A stretch of 40,314 nucleotides of DNA. It comes from an uncultured Bacilli bacterium (lineage in GTDB: Bacteria; Bacillota_I; Bacilli_A; RF39; UBA660). Of the stretch, positions 40,296-40,314 are shown piece after piece. A model generated the notes under the pieces. That model was not told where the DNA came from, did no database searches, and saw nothing but the letters and a program-made list of their open reading frames with translations. The position numbers were made by a program, and so were the translations under genes. The stretch lies in assembly GCA_947624845.1 (NCBI GenBank), contig CANQMB010000002.1, positions 1 through 40,314 of the forward strand, read 5' to 3'. How positions within the stretch are numbered: position 1 is the first letter of the stretch; each line of letters begins with the position of its first letter.

Positions 40296-40314
40296 ATGAA
40301 GAAGATATGGTATG
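40296..40314 (+). CDS. Start of a downstream gene, cut by the window edge
   Basis: ATG at 40296 reads MKKIWY and runs off the window; AGAGGA lies about 10 bases and AAGGA 2-3 bases upstream. A second candidate, ATG at 40274, reads MARGKKENEEDMV in another frame but has no ribosome site. Too little remains to identify the product. In Bacillus the gene after divIC is yabR (S1 domain). Confidence 0.35.

Noticed and set aside
1..40314. tRNA genes, rRNA genes, CRISPR arrays, insertion sequences or prophage genes
   Set aside because: No cloverleaf ends, repeat-spacer pattern, transposase or integrase motifs were seen on either strand.
1..40314. Mollicute-type genetic code (TGA as Trp)
   Set aside because: Trp is written TGG throughout and TGA ends genes such as pth at its expected length.

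Overview
The window is the chromosomal replication-origin region of a very AT-rich (roughly 30% GC by eye), spore-forming low-GC Gram-positive bacterium of class Bacilli. It uses the standard code: TGG encodes Trp and TGA is a stop. Gene order follows the Bacillus subtilis oriC region closely, although several usual genes are missing. spoVT, spoVG, yabP, yabQ and a bofA-like gene point to endospore formation, and a comK homologue is present. Sequence divergence and the missing genes suggest an uncultured or gut Bacilli lineage (Erysipelotrichales- or RF39-like) rather than Bacillus itself; that placement is inference.

Layout. Positions 109-6611 on the minus strand carry rpmH-rnpA-yidC-jag, then mnmE-mnmG-rsmG and an unknown gene. 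oriC lies at 6612-6920, with a second DnaA-box cluster between dnaA and dnaN. On the plus strand follow dnaA, dnaN, a self-contained comK unit, and recF-gyrB-gyrA, which ends in a strong terminator. Positions 15784-16481 hold the SRP RNA gene and tadA, bracketed by a perfect 48-bp inverted repeat. Each arm of that repeat contains a ParB site (parS) next to a Noc-type site. A long housekeeping run continues with dnaX-ybaB-recR-bofA-holB-ricT-trmN6-rsmI-pth-mfd, an unknown gene, spoVT, a Met T-box with metG, a small membrane protein, tatD and a 3D-domain gene.

Positions 31343-35493 hold an accessory cluster inserted at a conserved junction (yabE-type gene to rsmA). It encodes two TasA/camelysin-like secreted proteins, a SipW-type ER-like signal peptidase, a third TasA-like paralogue that keeps a membrane anchor, and two unrecognised membrane proteins. 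It looks like an export and anchoring system for a surface fibre or matrix. Conserved genes then resume: rsmA, veg, spoVG, yabP-yabQ, an Asn T-box with asnB, and divIC.

The right end (40007-40276) has two 22-bp inverted repeats, each shaped like a tyrosine-recombinase core site (7-bp arms, 7-bp spacer). They flank about 226 bp that contains a good promoter pointing at a gene cut off by the window edge. This is a candidate phase-variable invertible promoter. The other notable signals are the paired parS/Noc-site inverted repeat, an eight-codon leader ORF coupled to recF inside a long-range hairpin, comK inside the dnaN-recF interval, and the TasA/SipW cluster.
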